64,000 nucleotides of DNA, taken from positions 8,797,001 to 8,861,000 of the forward strand of contig NC_017249.1 in assembly GCF_000284375.1 (NCBI RefSeq), given 5' to 3'. Under the pieces are notes generated by a model, which saw nothing but the letters and a program-made list of their open reading frames with translations, was not told the DNA's origin and did not search any database. Both the position numbers and the translations under genes were made by a program. Shown piece after piece: positions 17,964-27,268 of this stretch. This DNA is from Bradyrhizobium japonicum USDA 6 (GTDB lineage: Bacteria; Pseudomonadota; Alphaproteobacteria; Rhizobiales; Xanthobacteraceae). How positions within the stretch are numbered: the first letter of the stretch is position 1; each line of letters starts with the position of its first letter.

Positions 17964-19870
17964 ATGGCGGTGCTCGTGAGCAGCGCTTTGCCATCACCCA
18001 TCACGACGCGGTTCACGCAGCCGGTCAAGACCATCGCCGATATCGAGGCGCTGGAGCAGCGGCCTTACGACTCGCTCATCCCCGCCCGCAATCTTCACCA
18101 TCTCTTCGAAGCCACGGCGCGCCTGCATCCCGACCGGCCTGCACTAACCATTCTGACCAGGGGCTCGCGCGAGCCCGGGGATGTCACGCTGACTCACCGG
18201 CAATTGCTCGCGGCGATCGCCCGCGCGGCCAATTTGTTCAGATCGCACGGGATCGAACAAAAAGCGGGACTGTCGCGTTTCTCTGTCCGATCCTGCCGCA
18301 ACTATTTCCGGCGCTGCTCGGTGCCCAGGTCGCGGGAGTCGCCAGTTCGATCAACCATCTCCTGAACGAAGACGCGATCGCCGACCTGCTCCAGGCGCAG
18401 AATGCAACTGTTCTGGTCGTGGCCTCCGAAGCTGCCGATGCCGCGATCTGGATCAAGGCAAACAACGTCGCGCAACGCGTCCCGTCGCTGAAGACCATTT
18501 TTGCGATAGGCGCGAACGGTCCGCTGCCTGGAGGTTTTCTAAACTTCAATGAGGCGGTCGGGAGCACGCGCGGCACGCTGGATTTCGCACCTTCGACCGA
18601 TCGCAATGCGATCTGCGCCCTCTTCCACACCGGCGGGACCACCGGGCGGCCAAAGCTGGTTCGGCTGACACACGGCAACCAGATCCATGCGGCCTGGAGC
18701 TTTGCGCAGGTCCACGGACTGGATGAGCTGGACGCCGCCGTGAACGGTTTTCCGCTGTTTCACGTCGGCGGCACCATGACGCTCGGCCTGTCGATTCTCG
18801 CTGCCGGCGGTCATGTGATCATTCCATCGCCGTACAGCCTCAGAAGTCCCGAAGCGATTCGCGACTACTGGCACACGGTGGAGCGGTTTCGCGCGACCAT
18901 CGTGAGCGGAGTGCCGACTTCGATTGCCGCTCTTGCCGAGGTGCCGATCGGGTCCTCCGATGTCAGCACCGTTCGCATGGCGCTCACGGGCGGGGCCGTG
19001 GCTCCCAAGGCTGTCAGCGACAGGTTTCAGGCGCGGACCGGGATTACCTTGTTCGAGACCTACGGGATGACAGAAACCGCGGCCGCGATCGCTTTCAATC
19101 CCGGCCGTGGCACTCCCGTGCAAGGCAGCGTCGGCTTCAGGGCACCGTTCGCAGAGACCAAAATCGTCGCTCTGGCTGATGCCGAACTGAAGACAGAGTG
19201 TCCGCCTCTCACGAGCGGTCTTGTCCTCGTGAGGGGACCGCAGGTGTTTCCCGGATACGTCGATCCCCAGCACGACAAGGGCGTGCTCACCGACGACCAC
19301 TGGATCGTCACCGGCGACGTCGGCTATCTCACCCCGGATCAACGCCTCGTGCTGACGGGGCGCGAGAAGGACCTCATCGTACGAAGCGGCCACAATATCG
19401 ACCCTGCCGCAATCGAGGACGTCGCGAACGCCTTCCCCGGTGTCCAGATGAGCTCGGCCGTCGGCATGCCCGACGCCTACGCGGGAGAGGTCCCAGTTCT
19501 CTTCGTGGTGCCCTCCCCCGGAGAGACAATCGATCTGGCGCAATTGCGCGAGCATCTCGAACACAACGTCAATGAGCCTCCTGCGAGGCCAAAGCGCGTC
19601 GTCCTGCTCGAAGCTCTTCCGGCTACCGCCGTCGGGAAGATCTTCAAGCCCGCGCTTCGCGATCTCGCGGTCCGGGAAAAGGTCAGGACCGAGATCGATC
19701 GCATCTTCGGCCCCGACACGGCGGCAGATATCCTCGTCGAGAAAGACGAGAAGCTCAACACGGTCGTCAGCATCTCGGTCCATTCCGGTGACCTGGATCG
19801 AACAAAGATGCTCGTCGAAAGCCTTGCAACGCTTCCACAAACCTATCGCATTGAGAACCGATCGTCCTGA
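17964..19870 (+). pseudogene. AMP-dependent acyl-CoA ligase, apparent frameshift at an A5 run (18259-18263)
   Basis: From ATG 17964 the first frame gives SPITTRFTQPVKTIADIEAL to FRSHGIEQK, the usual ANL N-terminus. At AAAAA (18259-18263) the frame breaks. Adding one A continues as SGTVAFLCPILPQLFPALLG into the large second frame, ending 19870. Together they make about 635 residues with HTGGTTGRPKLV (P-loop), ETYGMTETAA, WIVTGDVGYL and ATAVGKIFKP (C-terminal lysine). A C-terminal extension after the lysine includes KLNTVVSISVHSGDLDRTKM. It is the first gene of the ABC importer operon, so it probably activates the imported acid. Confidence 0.75.
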
Positions 19871-19910
19871 CGGTCGCGCAACAGCCGGGTCGAAGAAAGG
19901 CAAGACGGGG

Positions 19911-20882
19911 ATGAAGCGCTTTCGTTTCAATCAGCAAGAGATCGTCTTCGCAGTCTTCGCGCTGCTGTTCCTTGTGTTTTCGATCTTCCTGCGCGGCTTT
20001 CTGACGCCGGACAACATGCTGACGCTGCTCCAGAACGTGGCAGTGCTCGGCATCCTCGGCCTTGCCATGGCAATCGTCGTAATCGGACGCGGCATCGACA
20101 TCTCGCTGATCGCAGCCCTTGCGGTGCCGCCGGGACTGGTGCTCCAGATGGTGCAGAACGGTCATTCGCTACCGGCCTCGCTGCTGACCGCCGTCCTGCT
20201 CACGATCGCGTTCGGCCTCGTCAACGGCTGGCTGATCGCCTATGCCGAAGTCCCTTCGCTGTTTGCAACGCTGGCAACCGGCCTGTTGCTGGCCGGGCTC
20301 GGGCAGACCGCGCTGTTCCAACTCGACGTCGTGCAATGGAGCCCGGGCATGGACGGCTTCGAGCGGCTCGGACAAGGCACCATTCTCGGCATTCCGACGT
20401 CGATCTGGATGTTCGCAATCGCCTGCATCGTGGTCGCGTTCCTGCTGCGCCAGACCCGCTGGGGCGCCTATATCTATGCGATCGGCGACAACCCCTACGC
20501 CGCGCGTGTCACCGGCATTCCCTCTCGCCCGATCATCGTCCTGCAATATGTGATCACCGCCCTGATCGGCTGCTTTGCTGGCCTCGTGATGGCGGCATCC
20601 GTCAACTCGATGCCGACCCGCATCTTCAACTCGACGCTCATCTATGACGTCATCCTGGTCGTCGTGCTTGGCGGCATCGGGCTATCAGGCGGCCGTGGCG
20701 GCGTGCTCAACGTCGTCATCGGCACGCTCGTTATCGGAACGATGCTGAACGGCATGACCATCATGGACATCTCCTACGCCGGGCAGAATCTCATCAAGGG
20801 CGTGGTGCTGCTGCTCGCCGTCATCACGGATTCCTTCCTGAATCCGCGCAACGAGGAAACGGCACAACAAGGCGACATCTGA
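19911..20882 (+). CDS. ribose-type (CUT2) ABC transporter permease
   Basis: Membrane protein of 323 residues with 8-10 hydrophobic helices and the RbsC-family motifs GLAMAIVVIGRGIDIS and GGIGLSGGRGGVLNVVIGTLVIG. It starts 40 bp after the acyl-CoA ligase gene (ATG 19911, GGGG upstream). With the binding protein (20924), the second permease-propeller fusion (22018) and the ATPase (25232) it forms one complete importer. CUT2 systems usually take up pentoses, autoinducer-2, inositol or related polyols; this one is linked to an acid-CoA ligase instead. Confidence 0.9.
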   Translation: MKRFRFNQQEIVFAVFALLFLVFSIFLRGFLTPDNMLTLLQNVAVLGILGLAMAIVVIGRGIDISLIAALAVPPGLVLQMVQNGHSLPASLLTAVLLTIAFGLVNGWLIAYAEVPSLFATLATGLLLAGLGQTALFQLDVVQWSPGMDGFERLGQGTILGIPTSIWMFAIACIVVAFLLRQTRWGAYIYAIGDNPYAARVTGIPSRPIIVLQYVITALIGCFAGLVMAASVNSMPTRIFNSTLIYDVILVVVLGGIGLSGGRGGVLNVVIGTLVIGTMLNGMTIMDISYAGQNLIKGVVLLLAVITDSFLNPRNEETAQQGDI

Positions 20883-20923
20883 GCGATCCGACAATAACGA
20901 CAACCACAACCAAGGAGGAAGCA

Positions 20924-21940
20924 ATGAAGCATTTCGGCAACCCGACAAGGGCAATTGTTGCCGCACTGGGTCTTGCGGCAATGACCGCGCCGGCCCTCGC
21001 CCAGCAGGGCCTGGACGAGCCGTTCCAGAAGCCGTTCAAGGAGGCACTGGCCGGCAAGACCGTGGCCTATGTGCCGGTCGCCATGAATTTCGACCTCACC
21101 GAGGGCTGGTATGCCGGACTGAAGAAGGAGCTCGAGCCGTTCGGCGTCAAGTTCGTGATCCGCGACGCCAACTGGAACACCAACGCCGGCGCGCAGGCCG
21201 TCACCTCGCTGATCTCGGAGAAGCCGGCGGTGATGGTGGTTCATAATCCGGACGTGCAGACCTACGCCAAGCTGCTGCAGCGCGCCGAGAACGAAGGCAT
21301 CTACGTCATCCAGATCAACATGGGCTCTGCCTATCGCAGCTCGGCCTTCGTCGGCGCCAATTGGGTCGAGATCGGCGAACGCCAGACCGAAGGCGTGGTC
21401 AAGGCCTGCGAGGGCAAGTCCAACAAGATCGCGATCATCCAGGGGGCGCTGTCGGCCGCCGCGAGCGCCTATACGCTGAAGGGCGTCGAGAACGTGCTCG
21501 CCAAGCATCCTGAAATCAAGGTGGTGTCGAGCCAGGCCGCCGATTGGGACGCCGCCAAGGCCAAGGCGATCACCCAGACGGTGCTGAAGCAGAATCCCGA
21601 TCTCTGCGGCATCGTCGGCTTCTGGGATGGCATGGACATCGGCACGGCAGCGGCCGTCAAGGAGGCCGGCCTCACCGGCAAGGTGTTCGTGGCAACTTCC
21701 GGCGGCGGCGAGCGCAAGGGCGCGTGCGAACTGGTCAAGTCCGGCGCGTTCGATCTCAACATGAGCTACGACGTGCCGACCCAGGCCGCGCAGATGGCCG
21801 GCACCATCAAATGGCTGCTGTCGTCGGGCATCAAGCCCGGCTCCGTCAAGGGCTCGGAATACACCACGCTGATTCCGATCACCAAGGAGAACGCCGATAG
21901 CCAGATGGCCTGCTGGAATCTCAGCGACCTCAAGAAATAA
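20924..21940 (+). CDS. ribose-type ABC transporter periplasmic substrate-binding protein
   Basis: Protein of 338 residues with a signal peptide ending near APALAQQ. A strong AAGGAGG lies 7 bases before ATG 20924, implying high expression as usual for a binding protein. The fold is the type-I LacI/RbsB family (VAYVPVAMNFDLTEGWYAGLKKEL; IYVIQINMGSAYRSS; GIVGFWDGMDIGTAAAVKEAG). It is followed by a strong stem-loop (21962-21991). The ligand is unknown. Aromatic residues F and W near the presumed cleft would suit a ring compound, but this is speculation. Confidence 0.9.
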   Translation: MKHFGNPTRAIVAALGLAAMTAPALAQQGLDEPFQKPFKEALAGKTVAYVPVAMNFDLTEGWYAGLKKELEPFGVKFVIRDANWNTNAGAQAVTSLISEKPAVMVVHNPDVQTYAKLLQRAENEGIYVIQINMGSAYRSSAFVGANWVEIGERQTEGVVKACEGKSNKIAIIQGALSAAASAYTLKGVENVLAKHPEIKVVSSQAADWDAAKAKAITQTVLKQNPDLCGIVGFWDGMDIGTAAAVKEAGLTGKVFVATSGGGERKGACELVKSGAFDLNMSYDVPTQAAQMAGTIKWLLSSGIKPGSVKGSEYTTLIPITKENADSQMACWNLSDLKK

Positions 21941-21961
21941 TTGTCGCGACGCAAGACCCTG

Positions 21962-21991
21962 GCGTCCCGGACGATCTCACGTCCGGGACGC
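21962..21991 (+). promoter_or_regulatory. intra-operon stem-loop after the binding-protein gene
   Basis: GCGTCCCGGAC (21962-21972) pairs perfectly with GTCCGGGACGC (21981-21991) around an 8-base loop; flanking AGACC and GGTCT extend the stem past a bulge. It lies between the binding-protein gene and the permease fusion. Hairpins here commonly stabilise the upstream mRNA or attenuate downstream expression, explaining excess binding protein over permease. No U tract follows. Confidence 0.6.
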
Positions 21992-22017
21992 GGTCTCGAA
22001 ACTTGCAAGGTCCCGGA

Positions 22018-24141
22018 ATGCCGATGCGCGACACCCTGACAAGCCTGCGTTACCGCTACTGGCCCGATCATCTCCTCGGTGAAATCCTGTCCAAGCGATG
22101 GACCGAGACAGCGATCCCGGTCATCCTCCTCCTGATCGTCGGCCTCGCGCTCAGCCGGTCCATCGACAATTTCCTGTCACCAGCGAGCCTTGCCGACACC
22201 GCGCGCCAGGCCGGAGAGATCGGCTTCATCGCGCTCGGGCTGGCGCTGGTCGTCATCGTCGGCGGCATCGACCTCTCCGTCGGTTCGATCTTCGCACTGA
22301 CCGATTTCTGTGCCCTCTATCTTCTCGACGTGCTCGGCTGGCCGGTCCCGGCGGTGGTGGTGGCCACCCTGCTTTGCGGTGCGCTGCTCGGCGCCGTCAA
22401 CGGCATCCTGATCGGATATTTGCGACTGCGGGCCTTCATCACCACGCTGATCACCCTGATCATCTACCGCTCGGCCTACGATCTCCTGATCCAGCGCTAC
22501 TCCAACGCGATCGCGTCGGCCTTCCCCGACATTCCGTCCTGGGATTTCATCGGCGGCGGCAGCGTCTTCGGCATTCCGACTGTGGCGCTCGTCTATATCG
22601 TCATCGCCATCTTCGGCCATATCTTCATGACCCGGCTGCGCCCGGGCTGGCACATCACCGCGATCGGCGGCTCGCGTCGTTCGGCGTACAATTCCGGCAT
22701 TCCCGTCCGCCGCACCATCGCGCTCTGCTACGTCGCAAGCGGCGTGCTGACCAGCATCGGCGCGCTGTTCTTCGCGTCGCGGCTTGGCACCGTCGGTGGC
22801 GACATCGGCGTCGGACTAGAGGTGATCGTGCTGACCGCGACGGTGCTGGGCGGCATCACGCTCGGCGGCGGCAAGGGCTCGGTCGCCAAATCGGCTGTCG
22901 GGGTGCTGATCGTGCTCCTGATCACCAACGGCCTGACGACCATGAATGCACGTGGCGGCGTCAACCGGATGGCGCTTGCCGGCATCCTGCTCGTTGCTGC
23001 CATGGTCGACATCCGCTGGCAGAAGAACCGAACCCGCATCATCAGCAAGGTCTACGTTGCGCCAACCTATCACGCGCTACCTCCGCCTCCGCCGACCGAG
23101 ATCGGGCAAGGCGGCCCGTTCGAGCAGAACGACAAGCTGCGCAACGTCGAGTCGATCGGCCTCGGCCGCATCGAGGCACCGGAGGACGTCATCCTCGATC
23201 GCCACGACAATCTCTACGCGGGATCGCGCCATGGCGACATCATGCGCTTCCTCGCGCCCGACTATCAGAAGATGGAGGTGTTCGCCCATATCGGCGGCCA
23301 GCCGCTCGGTATGGCCTTCGACCGCGAGGACAATCTCTACGTCTGCATCGGCGGCATGGGGCTCTACCGGATCAAGCCTGACGGCACGGTGGAAAAGGCC
23401 ACCGACGAGACCAATCGCAGCATGCGCTCTGTCAACGACGACAGCCGCCTGCGGCTCGCCGACGATCTCGACATCACCGACGACGGGCTGATCTTCTTCT
23501 CCGAGGCCACCGTGCGTTACGAGATGGACGAGTGGCCGATCGACGGCCTCGAGGCGCGCGGCAATGGCCGCATCATCTGCTACGACACCAAGACCGGCGT
23601 GACGCGCACCGAGCTGCGCGGCCTCAAATTCCCCAACGGCATCTGCGTCGCCAGCGACGGCCAGTCAATTCTATTCGCCGAAACCTTCGGCTGCTCGATC
23701 AAGCGCTACTACTTCGCAGGGTCAAAGAAGGGCAAGGTCGAGGTTGTCATGGACAATCTGCCGGGCTACCCGGATAACATCAACCTCGCCTCCGACGGCA
23801 ATTACTGGCTGGCGCTGGTCGGTATGCGTAGCCCCTCGCTCGACCTCGCCTGGAAGATGCCCGGCTTCCGCCGCCGCATGGGCAAGCGCGTGCCGGTGGA
23901 CGAATGGCTGTTCCCCAACATCAACACCGGCTGCGTGGTCAAGTTCAACGAGCAGGGCAAGATCGTCGAATCGTTCTGGGACTTGCGCGGCGAGAACCAT
24001 CCGATGATCACCTCGATGCGCGAGCATCGCGGCTATCTCTATCTCGGTGGCATCCTCAACAACCGGATCGGCCGCTACAAGCTCGACAACGCCGATCCGA
24101 ACTTCGTCCAGTACGACAAGCGGTGGGGGAAGCAATCGTGA
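22018..24141 (+). CDS. fusion: CUT2 ABC permease + strictosidine-synthase/SMP-30-like beta-propeller
   Basis: Protein of about 707 residues from ATG 22018 (ATG 22024 also possible). Residues about 1-335 are an RbsC-type permease (LALVVIVGGIDLSVGSIFALTDF; GGITLGGGKGSVAKSAVGVLIV). A short Pro-rich linker (YHALPPPPPTE) joins it to residues about 355-707, a six-bladed propeller resembling strictosidine-synthase-like/APMAP proteins: EDVILDRHDNLYAG, LKFPNGICVASDG, ILFAETFGCSIKRY and LPGYPDNINLASDGNYWLAL. PDN is the usual metal-site signature. If the permease C-terminus is cytoplasmic, as in RbsC relatives, the propeller meets the substrate as it enters. It overlaps the next gene by GTGA. Confidence 0.88.
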   Translation: MPMRDTLTSLRYRYWPDHLLGEILSKRWTETAIPVILLLIVGLALSRSIDNFLSPASLADTARQAGEIGFIALGLALVVIVGGIDLSVGSIFALTDFCALYLLDVLGWPVPAVVVATLLCGALLGAVNGILIGYLRLRAFITTLITLIIYRSAYDLLIQRYSNAIASAFPDIPSWDFIGGGSVFGIPTVALVYIVIAIFGHIFMTRLRPGWHITAIGGSRRSAYNSGIPVRRTIALCYVASGVLTSIGALFFASRLGTVGGDIGVGLEVIVLTATVLGGITLGGGKGSVAKSAVGVLIVLLITNGLTTMNARGGVNRMALAGILLVAAMVDIRWQKNRTRIISKVYVAPTYHALPPPPPTEIGQGGPFEQNDKLRNVESIGLGRIEAPEDVILDRHDNLYAGSRHGDIMRFLAPDYQKMEVFAHIGGQPLGMAFDREDNLYVCIGGMGLYRIKPDGTVEKATDETNRSMRSVNDDSRLRLADDLDITDDGLIFFSEATVRYEMDEWPIDGLEARGNGRIICYDTKTGVTRTELRGLKFPNGICVASDGQSILFAETFGCSIKRYYFAGSKKGKVEVVMDNLPGYPDNINLASDGNYWLALVGMRSPSLDLAWKMPGFRRRMGKRVPVDEWLFPNINTGCVVKFNEQGKIVESFWDLRGENHPMITSMREHRGYLYLGGILNNRIGRYKLDNADPNFVQYDKRWGKQS

Positions 24142-25235
24142 TCGCGGCCGTCAGGGAGTTCGCCAACCGCTTTCTCGGGCGCGGCGACGCCACCATCACC
24201 GTACCGTCTTTCGACGGCGCATTGAAACCCAACCAGAAGCTGGAATCCGCCGAGACCTTGCTGATATGCGAGGCGCCGGAGGATCTTGCCACCGACGGCA
24301 GCAATCTCTTCATCGCGGCCGGCCAGCGGTTGATGTCTCTGAATGACGGCACGGCATCGGAGGTCCGCAGCTTCGAGCGGCCAATCTCGGCGCTGTGTGC
24401 CCTGCCCGGCGGCGGCCTTGCGGTCGCGCTCGGAGGGCGCGAGGTGCGTCTCTACGCAAATCCCTCGGCCGAGCAGCCGAGCGCGACCTTTGCAGATAGC
24501 GCGTTCAATGCCGTCAACGCGCTGACACTCGCGGGGGACAACACGCTGATCGCGACGGACGGTTCGGCGACATGCGGCGTCGATGACTGGGCACGCGACC
24601 TGATGGAGCTCAACCGGAGCGGCCGGGTGTTCAGGCTCGATCCCGCCGGCAAGACCGTGACACCGCTGGCCCAGGGACTGGGCCATGCCTTCGGTGCCTG
24701 CGCGCATGGCAACGGCGTGCTGGTCAGCGAGAGCTGGCGTCACCGCCTCGTGCTCGTGGCACCGGGTAGATCGCAGCAAACCGTCCTTGCTCACTTGCCC
24801 GTCTATCCGTCGCGGCTGTCAAAAGCCTCGGGCGGCGGCTACTGGCTCACCGCCTTCACGGCGCGCACCCAGCTGATCGAGTTCGTGTTGCGCGAGCCTG
24901 CCTACCGGCGCCGCATGATGGCAGAGATCGATCCGGCGTATTGGGTTGCCCCACGCCTGCGCTCGGGCTTCTCGTTCAAGGAGCCGATGCAGGGCGCGCA
25001 CATCAAGACCATGGGCGTGATCAAGCCGTGGGCGCCGCCGCGCTCCTATGGCCTCGTCATCCGGCTCGATGCAGATGGCCAACCGCTCTATTCGCTGCAC
25101 AGCCGGGTCGACGGCGCCAATCACGGTATCGTTGCGGCGATCGAGATGGGCGGCGATCTCGTCCTGATCGCCAAGGGACCGGGCCGCGTGCTGCGACTGC
25201 CGCTGTCCGGTCTTGCTGAGGAGTTCCGCTCATGA
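24138..25235 (+). CDS. second strictosidine-synthase/SMP-30-like beta-propeller protein, metal site altered
   Basis: Soluble protein of 365 residues. Start codon is GTG 24138, overlapping the upstream stop as GTGA, so translation is coupled. Blade motifs parallel those of the fused propeller upstream (APEDLATDGSNLFIAAG; LVSESWRHRLVLV; LPVYPSRLSKASGGGYWLTAF). Where the fused copy has PDNI, this one has PSRL, so the usual metal-binding Asp/Asn pair is lost. It may be a non-catalytic binding partner or act on a different substrate. There is no signal peptide, so it is cytoplasmic. It overlaps the ATPase gene by ATGA. Confidence 0.8.
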   Translation: MIAAVREFANRFLGRGDATITVPSFDGALKPNQKLESAETLLICEAPEDLATDGSNLFIAAGQRLMSLNDGTASEVRSFERPISALCALPGGGLAVALGGREVRLYANPSAEQPSATFADSAFNAVNALTLAGDNTLIATDGSATCGVDDWARDLMELNRSGRVFRLDPAGKTVTPLAQGLGHAFGACAHGNGVLVSESWRHRLVLVAPGRSQQTVLAHLPVYPSRLSKASGGGYWLTAFTARTQLIEFVLREPAYRRRMMAEIDPAYWVAPRLRSGFSFKEPMQGAHIKTMGVIKPWAPPRSYGLVIRLDADGQPLYSLHSRVDGANHGIVAAIEMGGDLVLIAKGPGRVLRLPLSGLAEEFRS

Positions 25236-26728
25236 GCGACATCGCACTCTCGCTGCGCAAGGCCACAAAACTTTACGCCGGCGTGCCCGCCATCGACGGG
25301 GTCGACTTCGATCTGCGCCGCGGCGAGATCCACGCGCTGGTCGGCGAGAACGGCGCCGGCAAATCGACACTGACCAAGGTGATGGCCGGCGTGGTGACAC
25401 TGACCTCGGGGACCATGACGATCGACGGCGCCGACGTCGCACCACGCACACCGCTGGAGGCGCGCAATCTCGGCATCGCCATGGTGTTCCAGGAAAACAG
25501 CCTGGTGCCGACCATGACTGTCGCGCAGAATCTGTTTCTCGGGCAGGAGAAATTCTATAACCGCCTGCGCGGCATCTACATCGCTGCGCAACAGTTCCTG
25601 CAATCGCTCAATTTCGACGTCACGCCGACCGCCACCGTCGGCGGCCTCGGCGCCGCCAAGAAGCAGATGGTGGAGATCGCGCGCGCGGTTTTGCACCGCG
25701 CCAAGGTCATCATTTTCGACGAGCCGACGGCGTCGCTGACGCCCGAAGAGAAGAAATACTTCTTTGACCTCGTCCGCGATCTCAAGAAGCGCGGGGTCTC
25801 GATCGTCTTCATCTCGCACGCCCTGGAAGAAGCTTTGCTGCTGGCCGACCGCATCACGGTCCTGCGCGACGGCAAGCACGTCGTCACCGACGATGCCGCC
25901 AAGTTCGACCGCGCGGCGATCGTGCAGGCCATGGTCGGGCGCGACCTCTCCAACACGCTCTACGGCGCGCGGAAGAGCAACGTGCGGCTGCCCGGCGCGC
26001 GCGTGCTCACGGTGCAGAACCTGAAGATGGCGCCGATGGTGAAGAACAATTCGCTATCGGTGTTCGCAGGCCAGATCACCGGCGTATTCGGCCTCGTCGG
26101 GGCCGGCCGCACCGAGACGTTCAAGATCGTCTCAGGGGTGCTCAAGCGCGACTTCTTCCATGGCGGCGAGATCCTGCTGCACGACAAGCCGGTCCGCTAC
26201 CGGGTGCCGGCGCCGGCGGTCAAGGCAGGCATCGCCTATGTCACCGAGGACCGCAAGGTCGAGGGCTTCTTCGAGACGTCCTCGATCGCACGCAACATCT
26301 ATCTCGGCCTTCTGTCGAAATTTCCCAAGGGCCGCATGATGCTGTCGCAGCGAGAGAACGAGGCGATCGGCAGGACCTGGATCGAACGGCTCAAGGTTCG
26401 CGCGATCGGCAACGACGGCAAGGTGGTCGAGCTTTCCGGCGGCAATCAGCAGAAGGTCGTGATCGCCAAGTCGCTGGTGCAGGAACCGGACCTGATCATC
26501 TTCGACGAGCCGACCCGCGGCGTCGACGTCGGTGCCATCGTCGAGATCCACGAGCTGATCAACCAGCTCGCCGACGAGGGCAAGGCGGTGGTGGTCATCT
26601 CATCCTACCTGCCCGAGATCATGGCGCTCTCCGACCGGATCCTGGTCTCACGGCAGGGCAAGGTCGTGGAGGAATTCTCCGCGCTCGACGCGACGGAGGA
26701 GAGGATCATGTACGCGGCGATCCACTGA
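25232..26728 (+). CDS. ribose-type ABC transporter ATP-binding protein (two ATPase domains)
   Basis: Protein of 498 residues with tandem ATPase domains. Domain 1 has Walker A GENGAGKST (38-46), Walker B VIIFDEPTAS and an unusual signature VGGLGAAKKQM instead of LSxGxxQ. Domain 2 has the degenerate Walker A GLVGAGRTE typical of RbsA/MglA, the signature LSGGNQQKV and Walker B LIIFDEPTRGVD. It completes the importer encoded by this operon and is the last gene of the unit (10 bp before the convergent DUF2059 gene). Confidence 0.92.
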   Translation: MSDIALSLRKATKLYAGVPAIDGVDFDLRRGEIHALVGENGAGKSTLTKVMAGVVTLTSGTMTIDGADVAPRTPLEARNLGIAMVFQENSLVPTMTVAQNLFLGQEKFYNRLRGIYIAAQQFLQSLNFDVTPTATVGGLGAAKKQMVEIARAVLHRAKVIIFDEPTASLTPEEKKYFFDLVRDLKKRGVSIVFISHALEEALLLADRITVLRDGKHVVTDDAAKFDRAAIVQAMVGRDLSNTLYGARKSNVRLPGARVLTVQNLKMAPMVKNNSLSVFAGQITGVFGLVGAGRTETFKIVSGVLKRDFFHGGEILLHDKPVRYRVPAPAVKAGIAYVTEDRKVEGFFETSSIARNIYLGLLSKFPKGRMMLSQRENEAIGRTWIERLKVRAIGNDGKVVELSGGNQQKVVIAKSLVQEPDLIIFDEPTRGVDVGAIVEIHELINQLADEGKAVVVISSYLPEIMALSDRILVSRQGKVVEEFSALDATEERIMYAAIH

Positions 26729-26738
26729 GCATGACGGT

Positions 26739-27227
26739 CTACGGCTTGTGCGCTTTCTGGCGCAGCGCCTCGATGAGGCGCAGCTTCAGTTCGTCGGCGG
26801 CCTTCTGGCTGACGTCCTGGCCGATCTGCGCGCTCGCCTGCGCCAGCGCATCGGACTTTTCCATAAACTTCCGGCCAGCAGGCTGGGCATAGAACGCCTC
26901 GATCTGGCGCAGCTCGTCGACGGTGAAGTTTTTGGCATAGAGAGCGGCGATCTGGTCGATCATCGAGGCAAAGAACGGCGCGTAAATGTCGGAGCCCGGC
27001 GCCGTCATTGCGTCATAATCGTGCTCGATCTCAGGCCGGTCCTGTGCGACCACGGGTCTCAGCTTGAGCAGGAGTTGCGGGAGCGCCGCGCGATACTGAT
27101 CTGCGATCTTCAGCGTGGCGACGAGTTTTCGCGCAGCATCCATCGCCTCGGGCGACGGCCCTTGCGCCGACGCGTTGCAGACGAGGAGCAGGAGGGCGCC
27201 GGCAATCGTCAACAAAAATCTCGACAT
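26739..27227 (-). CDS. DUF2059 family exported protein
   Basis: Product of 162 residues from MSRFLLTIAGALLLLVCNASAQ (ATG 27227, GGGAGA upstream), with a signal peptide. The mature part is helical, with the family pattern FFASMIDQIAALYAKNFTVDELRQIEAFYAQPAGRKFMEKSDAL. DUF2059 proteins are small periplasmic proteins of unknown function. It is 41 bp downstream of opgC and probably co-transcribed. An in-frame extension upstream of 27227 is antisense to the OpgC gene and is not real. Confidence 0.87.
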   Translation of the reverse strand: MSRFLLTIAGALLLLVCNASAQGPSPEAMDAARKLVATLKIADQYRAALPQLLLKLRPVVAQDRPEIEHDYDAMTAPGSDIYAPFFASMIDQIAALYAKNFTVDELRQIEAFYAQPAGRKFMEKSDALAQASAQIGQDVSQKAADELKLRLIEALRQKAHKP

Positions 27228-27268
27228 GCATCTCTCCCGAAAAATCGTCCCGGCGACGCGATGTGTTC

